Shown: piece after piece, positions 44,997 through 56,544 of the stretch
How positions within the stretch are numbered: the first letter of the stretch is position 1
Layout of the letters: every line of letters starts with the position of its first letter
Made by a program: the position numbers and the translations under genes
NCBI RefSeq assembly: GCF_029893635.1
Contig: NZ_JARXYR010000002.1
Span: 310,001 to 374,000 of the forward strand
Direction: 5' to 3'
Length of the DNA: 64,000 nt
From: Variovorax sp. TBS-050B
GTDB lineage: Bacteria > Pseudomonadota > Gammaproteobacteria > Burkholderiales > Burkholderiaceae_C
Notes under the pieces: model-generated
Told to the model about the DNA's origin: nothing
Seen by the model: the letters and a program-made list of their open reading frames with translations, nothing else
The model's database searches: none

Positions 44997-46028
44997 TCAG
45001 CCGTTGCGGATGCGGCTCACCAGCGCCTTGGTGAAGGCCTCGGTGTTGGCGCTGCCGCCCAGGTCGCCGGTGCGCACCTTGTCGATGTTGAGCGTGTCGT
45101 CGATCGCCTGGCGCAGGCGCGTGGCGAGTTCGGGCCGCCGCACGTGGTCGAGCATCAGCGCGCCCGCGAGCAGCAGCGCGATCGGGTTGGCGATGCCCTT
45201 GCCCGCGATGTCGGGCGCCGAGCCGTGCACCGCCTCGAAGATCGCCGCGTCGGCACCGATGTTGGCGCCCGGCGCCATGCCCAGGCCGCCCACCAGGCCG
45301 GCCACCAGGTCCGACAGGATGTCGCCGAACAGGTTGGTGGTCACCAGCATGTCGAACTGCCAGGGGTTGAGCACCAGCTTCATCGCGCAGGCGTCGACGA
45401 TGATGGTGTCGAGTTCGAATTTGCCCTTGTACTTCTTCTCGTACAGGTCGAGGCCGGTTTCGAGGAACAGGCCGGTCAGCACCTTCATGATGTTGGCCTT
45501 GTGCACCAGCGTGACCTTCTTGCGGCCGGTGGCGATCGCGGTCTCGAAGGCGTATTCGAGCAGCCGCAGGCAGCCCTGGCGCGTGTTGATGCCGGTGGCC
45601 ATGCCCACCGCGTGCGGGTCGCCGTCGATGCGCACGTAGTGCTCGTGGCCGATGTAGAGGCCCTCGAGGTTCTCGCGCACGACCATCAGGTCGACCTTGT
45701 CGAAGCGCCCGCCCGGGATGATGGTGCGCGCCGGCCGCAGGTTGGCGTAGAGCTGGAATTCCTCGCGCAGCCGCACGTTCGACGAGCGGTACCCGCCGCC
45801 CGAGGGCGTCTCGAGCGGCCCCTTGAGCGCGAGCCGGGTGCGGCGGATGCTGTCGAGCGTGGCCTGCGGCAGCGGATCGCCCGAGGCCTTGACGCCGCCG
45901 AGGCCGGCGATCTGGCGGTCCCATTCGAAGGGCGCGGCCAGCGCGTCGAAGGCGGCCAGCGTGGCGTCGACGATTTCGGGGCCGATGCCATCGCCGGGGA
46001 TCAGGGTTGCGGGAATGGGGGTGGTCAT
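44997..46028 (-). CDS. NAD-dependent isocitrate dehydrogenase (IMDH/IDH family)
   Basis: 343-residue beta-decarboxylating dehydrogenase. IPGDGIGPEI opens the fold; SSNVRLREEFQLYANLRPAR carries the substrate-binding Ser/Arg pattern of isocitrate enzymes; ENLEGLYIGHEHY and NLFGDILSDL are family signatures. The short form and absence of the LeuB-type substrate loop favour isocitrate over isopropylmalate, but other hydroxy-acid substrates are not excluded. ATG at 46028. It is the first gene of a three-gene operon, divergent from metG. Confidence 0.85.
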   Translation of the reverse strand: MTTPIPATLIPGDGIGPEIVDATLAAFDALAAPFEWDRQIAGLGGVKASGDPLPQATLDSIRRTRLALKGPLETPSGGGYRSSNVRLREEFQLYANLRPARTIIPGGRFDKVDLMVVRENLEGLYIGHEHYVRIDGDPHAVGMATGINTRQGCLRLLEYAFETAIATGRKKVTLVHKANIMKVLTGLFLETGLDLYEKKYKGKFELDTIIVDACAMKLVLNPWQFDMLVTTNLFGDILSDLVAGLVGGLGMAPGANIGADAAIFEAVHGSAPDIAGKGIANPIALLLAGALMLDHVRRPELATRLRQAIDDTLNIDKVRTGDLGGSANTEAFTKALVSRIRNG

Positions 46029-46120
46029 CGGAAAAACTCGCTTTCTTTCGGTGGATCTCTTCGCCGGGTCGGTAACGGGCCTGCGGCGTTGGCGAAACGC
46101 GCGGGGGTCGAGCATACGTC

Positions 46121-46145
46121 GCGCCGGAGACACCCCGGCGCTTTT
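46121..46145 (+). terminator. Hairpin plus T-run in the metG upstream region
   Basis: GCGCCGG (46121-46127), a seven-base loop and CCGGCGC (46135-46141), followed by TTTT, form a Rho-independent-terminator-like structure on the plus strand. No plus-strand gene ends nearby. It lies 107 bp before the metG ATG, so it is either an attenuator in a long metG leader or a barrier to read-through. A TAAAAT (46204-46209) nearer to metG could be its promoter's -10. Confidence 0.4.
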
Positions 46146-46252
46146 CGGGTCACTCCGCACCCGGCCCGATCGGCCCGCGGCGGCAGAACCGGAGGCAGCC
46201 ACCTAAAATGGCCGGTTCTCCCCGTCCGTCACACCCGAAAGCGCCCTCCCCG

Positions 46253-48352
46253 ATGTCCGCCCCGCGCAAGCTCTTCGTCACCACCGCCCTGCCATATGCC
46301 AACGGCAAGTTCCATATCGGCCACATGATGGAGTACATCCAGGCCGACATCTGGGTGCGGAACCAGCGGATGAACGGCGCCGAGGTCAACTTCGTCTGCG
46401 CCGACGACGCGCACGGCGCGGCCATCACCATCGCGGCCGACAAGGCCGGCGTGACGCCGCAGGCCTTCGTGGCCGAGATCGCGGCCGGCCGCAAGCCCTA
46501 CCTCGACGGCTACCACATCTCCTTCGACAACTGGCATTCGACCGACGCGCCCGAGAACCACCAGCTCGCGCAGGACATCTACCGCGACCTGCGCAAGAAC
46601 GGCCTGATCAGCACCAAGAGCGTGGAGCAGTTCTACGACCCCGAGAAGGGCATGTTCCTGGCCGACCGCTTCATCAAGGGCGAATGCCCGAACTGTCATT
46701 CGAAGGACCAGTACGGCGACAACTGCGAGGTCTGCGGCGCGGTCTACGCGCCCACCGAGCTGATCAACCCCTACTCGGCGCTCTCGGGCGCCAAGCCCGA
46801 GCTGCGCAGTTCCGAGCACTTCTTCTTCAAGCTCTCCGACCCGCGCTGCGAGGCCTTCCTGAAGGAATGGACCGCCGCGCCGGGCCACGTGCAGAGCGAG
46901 GTGCAGAACAAGATCCGCGAGTGGCTCTACAAGGACGACGAGGGCAAGGGCGGCCTCGGCGACTGGGACATCAGCCGCGACGCGCCCTACTTCGGCATCG
47001 AGATCCCCGACGCGCCGGGCAAGTACTTCTACGTCTGGCTCGACGCGCCCGTGGGCTACCTGGCCTCGCTCAAGAACCTGCTCGACAAGCGCTGCATCGA
47101 GCTCGGCGGCGACGGCATCTCCTACACCGAGTACATGGCCGACCCCGACCTGGAGCAGGTGCACTTCATCGGCAAGGACATCATCACCTTCCATACCCTC
47201 TTCTGGCCCGCGATGCTGCACTTCAGCGGCCGCAAGGCGCCCGACGCGGTGTACGTGCACGGCCACCTGACGGTCAGCGGCGAGAAGATGAGCAAGAGCC
47301 GCGGCACCGGCATCGACCCGCTCAAGTACCTCTCGCTCGGGCTCGATCCCGAATGGCTGCGCTACTACATCGCGGCCAAGCTCAACGGCCGCAACGAGGA
47401 CATCGACTTCAACCCCGAGGACTTCGTCGCGCGCGTCAACAGCGACCTGGTGGGCAAGTACATCAACATCGCGAGCCGCGCGGCCGGCTTCATCGGCAAG
47501 CGCTTCGGCGGCCGGCTCGGCGAGATCTCGGCCGACGGCGACGCGCTGCTGTTCGCGCTGCGCGACGCGGCTTCGCAGCTGCATTCGCTCTACGACGGCC
47601 GCGACTACGCGCGCGCGCTGCGCGAGGTGATGGCGCTGGCCGACAAGGTGAACGAGTACGTCGACCAGAACAAGCCCTGGGAGCTGGCCAAGAAGGAAGG
47701 TCAGGAGGCGCGGCTGCACGACGTGTGCACGGTCTGCATCGAGGCCTTCCGCCTGCTCACGCTGTACCTCAAGCCGGTGCTGCCGGCGCTCGCGACCAAG
47801 GTCGAGGCCTTCCTCGGCATCGCGCCGCTGGCCTGGGCCGATGCGGCCGGCGCCCTGCCCGCGGGCCATGCGATCGGCGAGTACAAGCACCTGATGCAGC
47901 GTGCCGACGCCAAGATGGTCGACCAGCTGTTCGATGCGCCCGAGCCGGCCGCGGCCGCCGCGCCGGCTGCCGGAAGCGCCCAGGCGCTGCCCGGCGGCGA
48001 GGCGCTCGCGCCCACGATCACCATCGACGACTTCGCGAAGATCGACCTGCGCATCGCGAAGATCGTGGCCTGCGAGAAGGTCGAGGGCTCGACCAAGCTG
48101 CTGCGGCTCACGCTCGATGCCGGCGAGGCAAAGACCCGCAACGTGTTCAGCGGCATCGCCTCGGCCTACCAGCCCGAGCAGCTCGTGGGCAAGCTTACGG
48201 TGCTGGTCGCCAACCTCGCGCCGCGCAAGATGAAGTTCGGCCTCAGCGAAGGCATGGTGCTGGCCGCGAGCCATGCCGACGAGAAGGCGAACCCCGGCAT
48301 CCACGTGCTCGAACCCTGGCCCGGCGCCACGCCCGGCATGCGGGTTCGCTGA
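46253..48352 (+). CDS. metG: Methionyl-tRNA synthetase
   Basis: 699-residue class I synthetase charging tRNA-Met. HIGH-type motif in KFHIGHMM, the zinc knuckle [18 protein letters not shown], and KMSKSRG are present. The anticodon-binding helical domain and a C-terminal tRNA-binding (OB-fold) domain beginning [12 protein letters not shown] complete the long, dimeric form. ATG at 46253 precedes [17 protein letters not shown]; an in-frame ATG at 46208 is less likely. Confidence 0.97.
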   Translation: MSAPRKLFVTTALPYANGKFHIGHMMEYIQADIWVRNQRMNGAEVNFVCADDAHGAAITIAADKAGVTPQAFVAEIAAGRKPYLDGYHISFDNWHSTDAPENHQLAQDIYRDLRKNGLISTKSVEQFYDPEKGMFLADRFIKGECPNCHSKDQYGDNCEVCGAVYAPTELINPYSALSGAKPELRSSEHFFFKLSDPRCEAFLKEWTAAPGHVQSEVQNKIREWLYKDDEGKGGLGDWDISRDAPYFGIEIPDAPGKYFYVWLDAPVGYLASLKNLLDKRCIELGGDGISYTEYMADPDLEQVHFIGKDIITFHTLFWPAMLHFSGRKAPDAVYVHGHLTVSGEKMSKSRGTGIDPLKYLSLGLDPEWLRYYIAAKLNGRNEDIDFNPEDFVARVNSDLVGKYINIASRAAGFIGKRFGGRLGEISADGDALLFALRDAASQLHSLYDGRDYARALREVMALADKVNEYVDQNKPWELAKKEGQEARLHDVCTVCIEAFRLLTLYLKPVLPALATKVEAFLGIAPLAWADAAGALPAGHAIGEYKHLMQRADAKMVDQLFDAPEPAAAAAPAAGSAQALPGGEALAPTITIDDFAKIDLRIAKIVACEKVEGSTKLLRLTLDAGEAKTRNVFSGIASAYQPEQLVGKLTVLVANLAPRKMKFGLSEGMVLAASHADEKANPGIHVLEPWPGATPGMRVR

Positions 48353-48371
48353 TCGGAAAAAGGAACGCACC

Positions 48372-48581
48372 ATGCCCCGCCGCGCCCTCTCGTTGTTGCT
48401 GTTGTTGTCGACCACTGCCCTCGTCGGCGGCTGCGCCGTGGTCACGGTCGCGAGCACGGCCGTGAGCGTGGGCGCCGGCGCGGTCGGCCTGGCCGCCGAT
48501 GCGGCGATCGGCACCGCGCGCATCACCGGCAAGGCGGTGGGCGCGGCGGCCGACGCGGTGATACCCGACAGCGACGAGTAG
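48372..48581 (+). CDS. Small lipoprotein (NF038104-like)
   Basis: 69-residue predicted lipoprotein. The signal peptide ends in the lipobox LVGGC (Cys at about residue 21). The mature part is an Ala/Val/Gly-rich amphipathic stretch (VASTAVSVGAGAVGLAADAA) ending in an acidic tail. Function unknown. It follows metG by 19 bp and may share its transcript. Confidence 0.75.
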   Translation: MPRRALSLLLLLSTTALVGGCAVVTVASTAVSVGAGAVGLAADAAIGTARITGKAVGAAADAVIPDSDE

Positions 48582-48629
48582 CGCCCAAGCCCGCGCCGCG
48601 CGCGGTGCGACACAATGGGGCGGCACGCC

Positions 48630-50306
48630 ATGCACTCGCCCATGAACCTCACCCGTTTCCGCCCGCGCCTGCTGGACGCCATGGCGGGCTACGACCGGCA
48701 GCGCTTCTTCAAGGACGTCGGCGCGGGCGCCACCGTCGGCATCGTGGCGCTGCCGCTGGCCATGGCCTTCGCCATCGCCTCGGGGCTCAAGCCCGAGGCC
48801 GGCATCTGGACCGCGATCATCGCGGGCTTCCTGATCTCGCTGCTCGGCGGCTCGGCGGTGCAGATCGGCGGCCCGGCCGGCGCCTTCATCGTGATCGTCT
48901 ACGGCATCGTCGAGCGCTACGGCGTCGCGAACCTGCTGATCGCCACCGCCTGCGCCGGCGTGCTGCTGTTCCTCGCCGGGCTGTCGGGGCTGGGCCGGCT
49001 GGTGCGCTTCGTGCCGCTGTCGATCGTGGTGGGCTTCACCAACGGCATCGCGGTGCTGATCCTGCTGTCGCAGCTCAAGGACCTGCTCGGGCTCACGGTC
49101 GAGAAGATGCCGGCCGACGTGTTCTCGCAACTGCATGCGATGGCGCTGCAGATCGGCACCTTCAATCCGTATGCCTTCGCGCTCGGCGTGGCCTGCGTGG
49201 CCGGGCTGATGGTCTGGCCGCTGCTGCTGAAGGACGGCTCGGGCGTGGGCCGCGCGGTGCTGCGCGTGGCGGGCCGCGTGGCGCGCGCGCGCCTGGTGCA
49301 GGCGGGCGGACGGCTGCCGGGGCCGATCGTCGCGCTGGTCACGCTCACGCTGGTGTCCTGGGGCTTCGCGCTGCCGGTGGAGACCATCGGCACGCGCTTC
49401 GGCGGCATTCCCGAGGGCGTGCCGGCGTTCGCGCTGCCCGACTTCTCGTGGAAGACGGTGAAGCAGCTCGTCACGCCCACGCTGACCATCGCGCTGCTCG
49501 GCGCGATCGAATCGCTGCTGTGCGCCCGCGTGGCCGACCAGCTGATCGACCCGCCGCGCCACGACCCGAACCAGGAACTGATGGCGCAGGGCATCGCGAA
49601 CATGGTGACGCCCTTCTTCGGCGGCATGCCGGCGACCGGCACCATCGCGCGCACCGTGACCAACATCCGTTCCGGCGCCACCTCGCCGGTGGCGGGCATG
49701 GTGCATGCGCTCACGCTGGCGGTGGTGGTGCTGCTCGCGGCGCCGCTCGCGCGGCACGTGCCGCTCGCGGTGCTGGCGGGCATCCTGGTCTTCGTGGGCC
49801 TCAACATGGGTGAGTGGCGGGAGTTCACGCCGGGGCAATTGCGCCACTTCAGCCGCCATTACCGGCTGCTGATGCTCGGCACCTTCTTCCTGACGGTGGT
49901 GTTCGACCTCACGGTGGCGGTGCAGGCCGGCATCGTGCTGGCCTGCGCGCTGTTCATCCGGCGCATGAGCGGGCTGTTCAGCGTCGAGCTGGTCACGCTG
50001 CAGCCGCCGGTGCTGACCTACCGGCTCTACGGCGCGCTGTTCTTCGGTGCGGCGGCCCGGCTCGACGAGGCGATCCATGCGGCGGAGAACGCACCGCGCG
50101 GCATGACGCTGGTGCTCGACGCCACGCACCTGATCTACCTCGACGCGACGGGGGTGGACGCGCTGCGCCAGCTGCACCGCGCGGTGCTCGCGCGCGACGG
50201 GCTGCTGCGGCTCGAATCGCTGCAACCGCAGCCGCTGGAGGTGATCGTGCGCTCGGGCTTTGCGGAGGAGCTGACCAGCGGGCAGCCGCGCGAGGCGGAG
50301 CCCTGA
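48630..50306 (+). CDS. SulP family anion transporter with STAS domain
   Basis: Inner membrane transporter with about 11-12 spans: GATVGIVALPLAMAFAIASG is the SulP opening, followed by QIGGPAGAFIVIV. The C-terminal cytoplasmic STAS domain (about the last 100 residues) includes LDATHLIYLDATGVDAL. Family substrates include sulfate, bicarbonate and dicarboxylates; not decided here. Three nearby ATGs are possible (48615, 48630, 48642); 48630 has the best purine run upstream. It converges on the bamE-like gene. Confidence 0.9.
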   Translation: MHSPMNLTRFRPRLLDAMAGYDRQRFFKDVGAGATVGIVALPLAMAFAIASGLKPEAGIWTAIIAGFLISLLGGSAVQIGGPAGAFIVIVYGIVERYGVANLLIATACAGVLLFLAGLSGLGRLVRFVPLSIVVGFTNGIAVLILLSQLKDLLGLTVEKMPADVFSQLHAMALQIGTFNPYAFALGVACVAGLMVWPLLLKDGSGVGRAVLRVAGRVARARLVQAGGRLPGPIVALVTLTLVSWGFALPVETIGTRFGGIPEGVPAFALPDFSWKTVKQLVTPTLTIALLGAIESLLCARVADQLIDPPRHDPNQELMAQGIANMVTPFFGGMPATGTIARTVTNIRSGATSPVAGMVHALTLAVVVLLAAPLARHVPLAVLAGILVFVGLNMGEWREFTPGQLRHFSRHYRLLMLGTFFLTVVFDLTVAVQAGIVLACALFIRRMSGLFSVELVTLQPPVLTYRLYGALFFGAAARLDEAIHAAENAPRGMTLVLDATHLIYLDATGVDALRQLHRAVLARDGLLRLESLQPQPLEVIVRSGFAEELTSGQPREAEP

Positions 50307-50310
50307 GCGC

Positions 50311-50832
50311 TCAGGGCGCCTCGGTGCGCCGGTCGGGCGAGGAGCCGCTGCGCACCACGCGCTGGTCGTCGTTGAGCACCGCGGTGAAGACCATCGGCGA
50401 ATTCGGCGGCTGCACCCAGCGCCATTCCCACTCGTACTCGCGCCGGAGCGCATAGGGCGTGACCTTCGCGGGCTTGCCGAGCAGCTTGCGCATGTCTTCC
50501 ATCGCCATGCCGGGCTGGACTTTCGCGAAGTTCTCGGGCGTGAGCACCTGGCGCAGGGCGCTCATCTTCCCGTCGGGCCCGATGGTGATCATGTAGTTCT
50601 TCTGGCCCTGCGGCTGGCGGTTGTACTCGAACACGCGGCCGTTGCCGGGCGCATCCCAGATGTTCTCGGGCTCGCCGAAGCGCGCGCGCACGTCGGCCTC
50701 GGTCGAAACGCCCTCCTCCAGTTCGCCGATGCGCTGCGGATCGCAGCCCGCCAGCCCGGCGAGCGCCGCCGCCAGGAGGGTCGCCCGAAGTGCCGCCGCC
50801 GCGCCGGTCCGGCGCCCTTGTCCTTGCTTCAT
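50311..50832 (-). CDS. BamE/SmpA-OmlA-domain outer membrane lipoprotein
   Basis: 173-residue lipoprotein with signal peptide and lipobox LAGC (Cys about residue 30). The SmpA/OmlA fold is visible in GVSTEADVRARFGEP and in the repeated VQPGMAMEDMRKLLGKP. It is longer than E. coli BamE (113) and contains a duplicated helix-turn unit, so it may be a BamE-like paralogue rather than the BAM subunit. It is divergent from the DUF3460 gene with a 42-bp promoter gap. Confidence 0.82.
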   Translation of the reverse strand: MKQGQGRRTGAAAALRATLLAAALAGLAGCDPQRIGELEEGVSTEADVRARFGEPENIWDAPGNGRVFEYNRQPQGQKNYMITIGPDGKMSALRQVLTPENFAKVQPGMAMEDMRKLLGKPAKVTPYALRREYEWEWRWVQPPNSPMVFTAVLNDDQRVVRSGSSPDRRTEAP

Positions 50833-50874
50833 GCCATCCCCGGTAAAATTCGCGCTCCAAAGGTCCAGCAGTCT

Positions 50875-51081
50875 ATGTCCATCTTCCGCCGCCCCCACTA
50901 CACCTCCGAGATCACCAACTTCATCGAGGAGATGAAGGCCAAGAAGCCGACGCTCGAGGCCGAACAGCGCGCCGGACGCGCGCTGCTCTGGGACAAGCAC
51001 CTCGACCGCAGCCTGCTCGAGGAATACCAGGAAGCACGCATCCCGCAGCAGCCCTACGTCTACCAGACGCGCGGCAAGTGA
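50875..51081 (+). CDS. DUF3460 family protein
   Basis: 68-residue protein of unknown function, typical of Burkholderiales. The whole protein matches the family pattern: FRRPHYTSEITNFIEEMKAK, then LLWDKHLDR and a C-terminal IPQQPYVYQT. Cytoplasmic, basic. It precedes scpA by 68 bp, the usual neighbour. Confidence 0.9.
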   Translation: MSIFRRPHYTSEITNFIEEMKAKKPTLEAEQRAGRALLWDKHLDRSLLEEYQEARIPQQPYVYQTRGK

Positions 51082-51149
51082 TGGCGCGGCTCCGGCATCG
51101 CCTTTGCCGGTGCGCGTCTGACGCTACCTAATTGATAGCGCATGCCCCG

Positions 51150-51989
51150 ATGAAGGACAACGAGGACGACAACGGCACGCTGGTGGCCGGCATGCCCGAC
51201 GTGGTCGACCAGGTCGCGATCGCCCGCCTCTACGGCGAGCCCCTGTTCGCGATGCCGAAGGACCTGTACATCCCGCCGGAGGCGCTGCAGGTCTTCCTCG
51301 AGGCCTTCGAGGGCCCGCTGGACCTGCTGCTCTACCTGATCCGCAAGCAGAACTTCAACATCCTCGACATCCCGATGGCGGGGCTCACGCGGCAGTACCT
51401 GAGCTACGTCGACGAGATCCGCCAGACCAACCTCGAACTCGCGGCCGAGTACCTGCTGATGGCCGCGATGCTGATCGAGATCAAGTCGCGCATGCTGCTG
51501 CCGCCCAAGAAGGTGGCCGACGGCGAGGAGGCGGAAGATCCGCGCGCCGAGCTCGTGCGCCGCCTGCTCGAATACGAGCAGACCAAGCTGCAGGCCGCCG
51601 CGATCAGCGCGCTGCCGCAGTACGGGCGCGACTTCTGGAAGGGCCAGGTCTACATCGAGCAGTCGCTCAAGCCGCGCTTCCCGGACGTCAACGTGGTCGA
51701 GCTCCGCGATGCCTGGGCCGACATCATGAAGCGCGCCAAGCTCGTGCAGCACCACAAGATCTCGCGCGAGGAACTCAACGTGCGCGAGCACATGAGCATC
51801 GTGCTGCGCCACCTGCAGGGGCAGCGCTTCGTGGAGTTCGAGAAGCTGTTCGACGTCTCCCGCGGCGCGCCGGTGCTGATCGTCACCTTCATCGCGATGC
51901 TCGAACTGGCGAAGGAAACGCTGATCGACATCACGCAGGCCGAAGCCTTCGCGCCGATCTATGTCCGGCTGGCCTACTCGCCGGCCTGA
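51150..51989 (+). CDS. scpA: Segregation and condensation protein A
   Basis: 279-residue kleisin that bridges the SMC ATPase heads in chromosome condensation. FEGPLDLLLYLIRKQNFNILDIPM is the ScpA opening, followed by EYLLMAAMLIEIKSRMLLP and a C-terminal winged-helix region. ATG at 51150 preferred over an upstream TTG at 51132. scpB is not adjacent. Confidence 0.94.
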   Translation: MKDNEDDNGTLVAGMPDVVDQVAIARLYGEPLFAMPKDLYIPPEALQVFLEAFEGPLDLLLYLIRKQNFNILDIPMAGLTRQYLSYVDEIRQTNLELAAEYLLMAAMLIEIKSRMLLPPKKVADGEEAEDPRAELVRRLLEYEQTKLQAAAISALPQYGRDFWKGQVYIEQSLKPRFPDVNVVELRDAWADIMKRAKLVQHHKISREELNVREHMSIVLRHLQGQRFVEFEKLFDVSRGAPVLIVTFIAMLELAKETLIDITQAEAFAPIYVRLAYSPA

Positions 51990-52014
51990 AACCGCCGCAC
52001 GAAGAACGCCTGCC

Positions 52015-53595
52015 GTGCGCGACTTCGACGTCCTCATCGTCGGCAGCGGCCTCGCCGGGCTCAGCGCGGCGCTGCTGCTCGCGCCCGCGCGGCGCGTGGC
52101 GGTGCTGACCAAGCGTGCACTCAACGACGGCTCCAGCGCCTGGGCGCAGGGCGGGATCGCGGCGGTGCTCGCCGCGGGCGACAGCTTCGATGCGCATGTG
52201 GAAGACACGCTGGTCGCCGGCGCGGGGCTGTGCGATCCCGCGGCCACGCGCCGGGTGGTCGAGCATGCGCCCGCGGCCATCCACTGGCTGCGCGAACTCG
52301 GCGTGCCCTTCTCGGAGGAGGACGGCGACCTGCATCTCACGCGCGAAGGCGGCCACAGCCAGCGCCGCATCGTCCACGTGACCGATGCCACCGGCGCGGC
52401 CGTGCAGCAGACGCTGATCGAGCGGGTGCGCGCCACGCCCGGGATCACGCTGTTCGAGCACCACACGCTGGTCGACCTGATCACCGGGCCGGCGCCCGGC
52501 CGCGGCAGGCCGGCCTGCCTCGGCCTCTACGCGCTCGACGACGCGAGCGGCGAGGTGCGGACCTTCCGCGCGCCGCACACCATCCTCGCGACCGGCGGCG
52601 CGGGCAAGGTGTACCTCTACACCACCAACCCCGACACCGCCACCGGCGACGGCATCGCCGCGGCCTGGCGCGCGGGCTGCCGGGTGTCGAACATGGAGTT
52701 CATCCAGTTCCACCCGACCTGCCTGCACCACCCGCATGCCAAGTCCTTCCTGATCAGCGAGGCGGTGCGCGGCGAGGGCGGGCTGCTGAAGCTGCCCGCA
52801 TCGGCGGGCGGCACGCGCTTCATGCCCGACCATGACACGCGCGCCGAACTCGCGCCGCGCGACGTGGTCGCCCGCGCGATCGACTTCGAGATGAAGAAGC
52901 ACGGGCTCGACTGCGTCTACTTGGACATCTCGCACCAGAGCCCCGCCTTCCTGCAGGCGCACTTTCCCAACATCCTCGCGCGCTGCGCCGCGCTGGGCAT
53001 CGACATCACGCGCGAACCGATCCCGGTGGTGCCGGCGGCGCACTACACCTGCGGCGGCGTGCTCAGCGACCTGGGCGGGCGCACCGACGTCGAAGGCCTC
53101 TACGCCATCGGCGAGACGGCCTGCACCGGCCTGCACGGCGCCAACCGGCTGGCGAGCAATTCGCTCGTCGAATGCATGGTGTTCGCGCGCGCCGCGGCCG
53201 AGGCGATCGCCGCTGCGCCGGCGGCGGAACGCGCCGCGCTGCCGCCCTGGGATGCGAGCCGCGTGACCGACGCCGACGAGTCCGTGGTCATCTCGCACAA
53301 CTGGGACGAGCTGCGCCGCTTCATGTGGGACTACGTCGGCATCGTGCGCACCAACAGGCGGCTGGAGCGCGCGAGCCGACGCATCGCGCTGCTGCAGGCC
53401 GAGATCGACGAGTTCTACGCGAACTTCCACGTCACGCGCGACCTGCTCGAACTGCGCAACCTGGTGCAGGTGGCCGAGCTGATCGTGCGCTCCGCGCAGG
53501 CCCGCCGCGAAAGCCGCGGCCTGCATTTCAGCCGCGACTATCCTTCGCTCGCCGAGCCCGCCGCACCCACGGTGCTGGTGCCGCCGGCCGACTGA
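52015..53595 (+). CDS. nadB: L-aspartate oxidase
   Basis: 526-residue FAD enzyme converting aspartate to iminoaspartate, the first step of NAD synthesis. FAD-binding [25 protein letters not shown], the substrate region EFIQFHPT, and [13 protein letters not shown] are all present, and the fumarate-reductase-type C-terminal helical domain is complete. The GTG at 52015 gives the family-typical start; ATG at 51961 would overlap scpA. nadA and nadC lie 3 kb away on the other strand. Confidence 0.95.
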   Translation: MRDFDVLIVGSGLAGLSAALLLAPARRVAVLTKRALNDGSSAWAQGGIAAVLAAGDSFDAHVEDTLVAGAGLCDPAATRRVVEHAPAAIHWLRELGVPFSEEDGDLHLTREGGHSQRRIVHVTDATGAAVQQTLIERVRATPGITLFEHHTLVDLITGPAPGRGRPACLGLYALDDASGEVRTFRAPHTILATGGAGKVYLYTTNPDTATGDGIAAAWRAGCRVSNMEFIQFHPTCLHHPHAKSFLISEAVRGEGGLLKLPASAGGTRFMPDHDTRAELAPRDVVARAIDFEMKKHGLDCVYLDISHQSPAFLQAHFPNILARCAALGIDITREPIPVVPAAHYTCGGVLSDLGGRTDVEGLYAIGETACTGLHGANRLASNSLVECMVFARAAAEAIAAAPAAERAALPPWDASRVTDADESVVISHNWDELRRFMWDYVGIVRTNRRLERASRRIALLQAEIDEFYANFHVTRDLLELRNLVQVAELIVRSAQARRESRGLHFSRDYPSLAEPAAPTVLVPPAD

Positions 53596-53666
53596 TCGAC
53601 CCAACCGTCCCCGTTTTTTCAACCCAGGATGCCCGGCCACCGACGCCCGCAGGGAGAAACCCAACC

Positions 53667-56057
<2,391 letters not shown>

Positions 56058-56067
56058 GACTTTCTTC

Positions 56068-56487
56068 ATGCGCTTCACCATCAGCCAACGCTTCTTCTTC
56101 GACGCCGCGCACACGCTCAAGCGCGAGATCGAGGCCGAGGGCAGCCGCCGCATCCACGGCCACACCTACCACGCGGAAGTGTGGCTCTCGGGACCGCGCG
56201 ATCCCCAGACCGGCATGGTGGTCGACCTCGGCCTGCTGCGGCGGCATCTCGATGCGGTGCGCGAGCAGCTGGACCACCACCTGCTCGACGACGTGCCCGG
56301 GCTGCATCCGCCGACGCTCGAGAACCTGTGCCTGTTCATCGCCGATGCGCTGCCGGCGCTGCGGGAATCGCTGGTGCGCGTCCGGGTCTGGCGCGAGGCG
56401 CTCGGGGACGGCTGCACCCTGGATTTGCCCCCTCCCCCGCTGGGGGAGGGCTGGGGTGGGGGCACGGGGCCTGCCCAACGCCCCTGA
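56068..56487 (+). CDS. QueD-like 6-carboxytetrahydropterin synthase homologue, catalytic Cys missing
   Basis: 139-residue T-fold protein downstream of queE. Zinc His residues are visible in FDAAHTL and IHGHTYH, and QLDHHLLDDVPGL matches the His/Asp dyad. The position of E. coli Cys27 (CGRLHGH) reads SRRIHGH, so the usual catalytic Cys is Ser. The last ~20 residues (from LPPPPLGEG) are encoded by a GC-rich repeat. It may be a divergent QueD or a related pterin-site enzyme; the queE link supports the former. Confidence 0.8.
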   Translation: MRFTISQRFFFDAAHTLKREIEAEGSRRIHGHTYHAEVWLSGPRDPQTGMVVDLGLLRRHLDAVREQLDHHLLDDVPGLHPPTLENLCLFIADALPALRESLVRVRVWREALGDGCTLDLPPPPLGEGWGGGTGPAQRP

Positions 56488-56541
56488 GCGTTCGACCGCC
56501 GGGCGCCCCCATCCCGGCCTTCGCCCAGAGGGGGAAGGAGT
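56427..56541. repeat. GC-rich inverted repeat overlapping the end of the queD-like gene
   Basis: A C-run/G-run palindrome (CTCCCCCGCTGGGGGAG) with GGGTGGGGGC is followed by the inverse GCGCCCCCATCCC and GAGGGGGAAGG. It supplies the last codons and the stop of the queD-like gene and fills the 57-bp gap to the convergent nadA. It probably acts as a transcription end in both directions. Confidence 0.65.
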
Positions 56542-56544
56542 GAT

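Noticed and set aside
44997-46028. 3-isopropylmalate dehydrogenase (leuB)
   Set aside because: The substrate-binding region (SSNVRLREEFQLYANLRPAR) has the isocitrate-type Ser/Asn/Arg pattern, and no leuCD or leuA genes are near.
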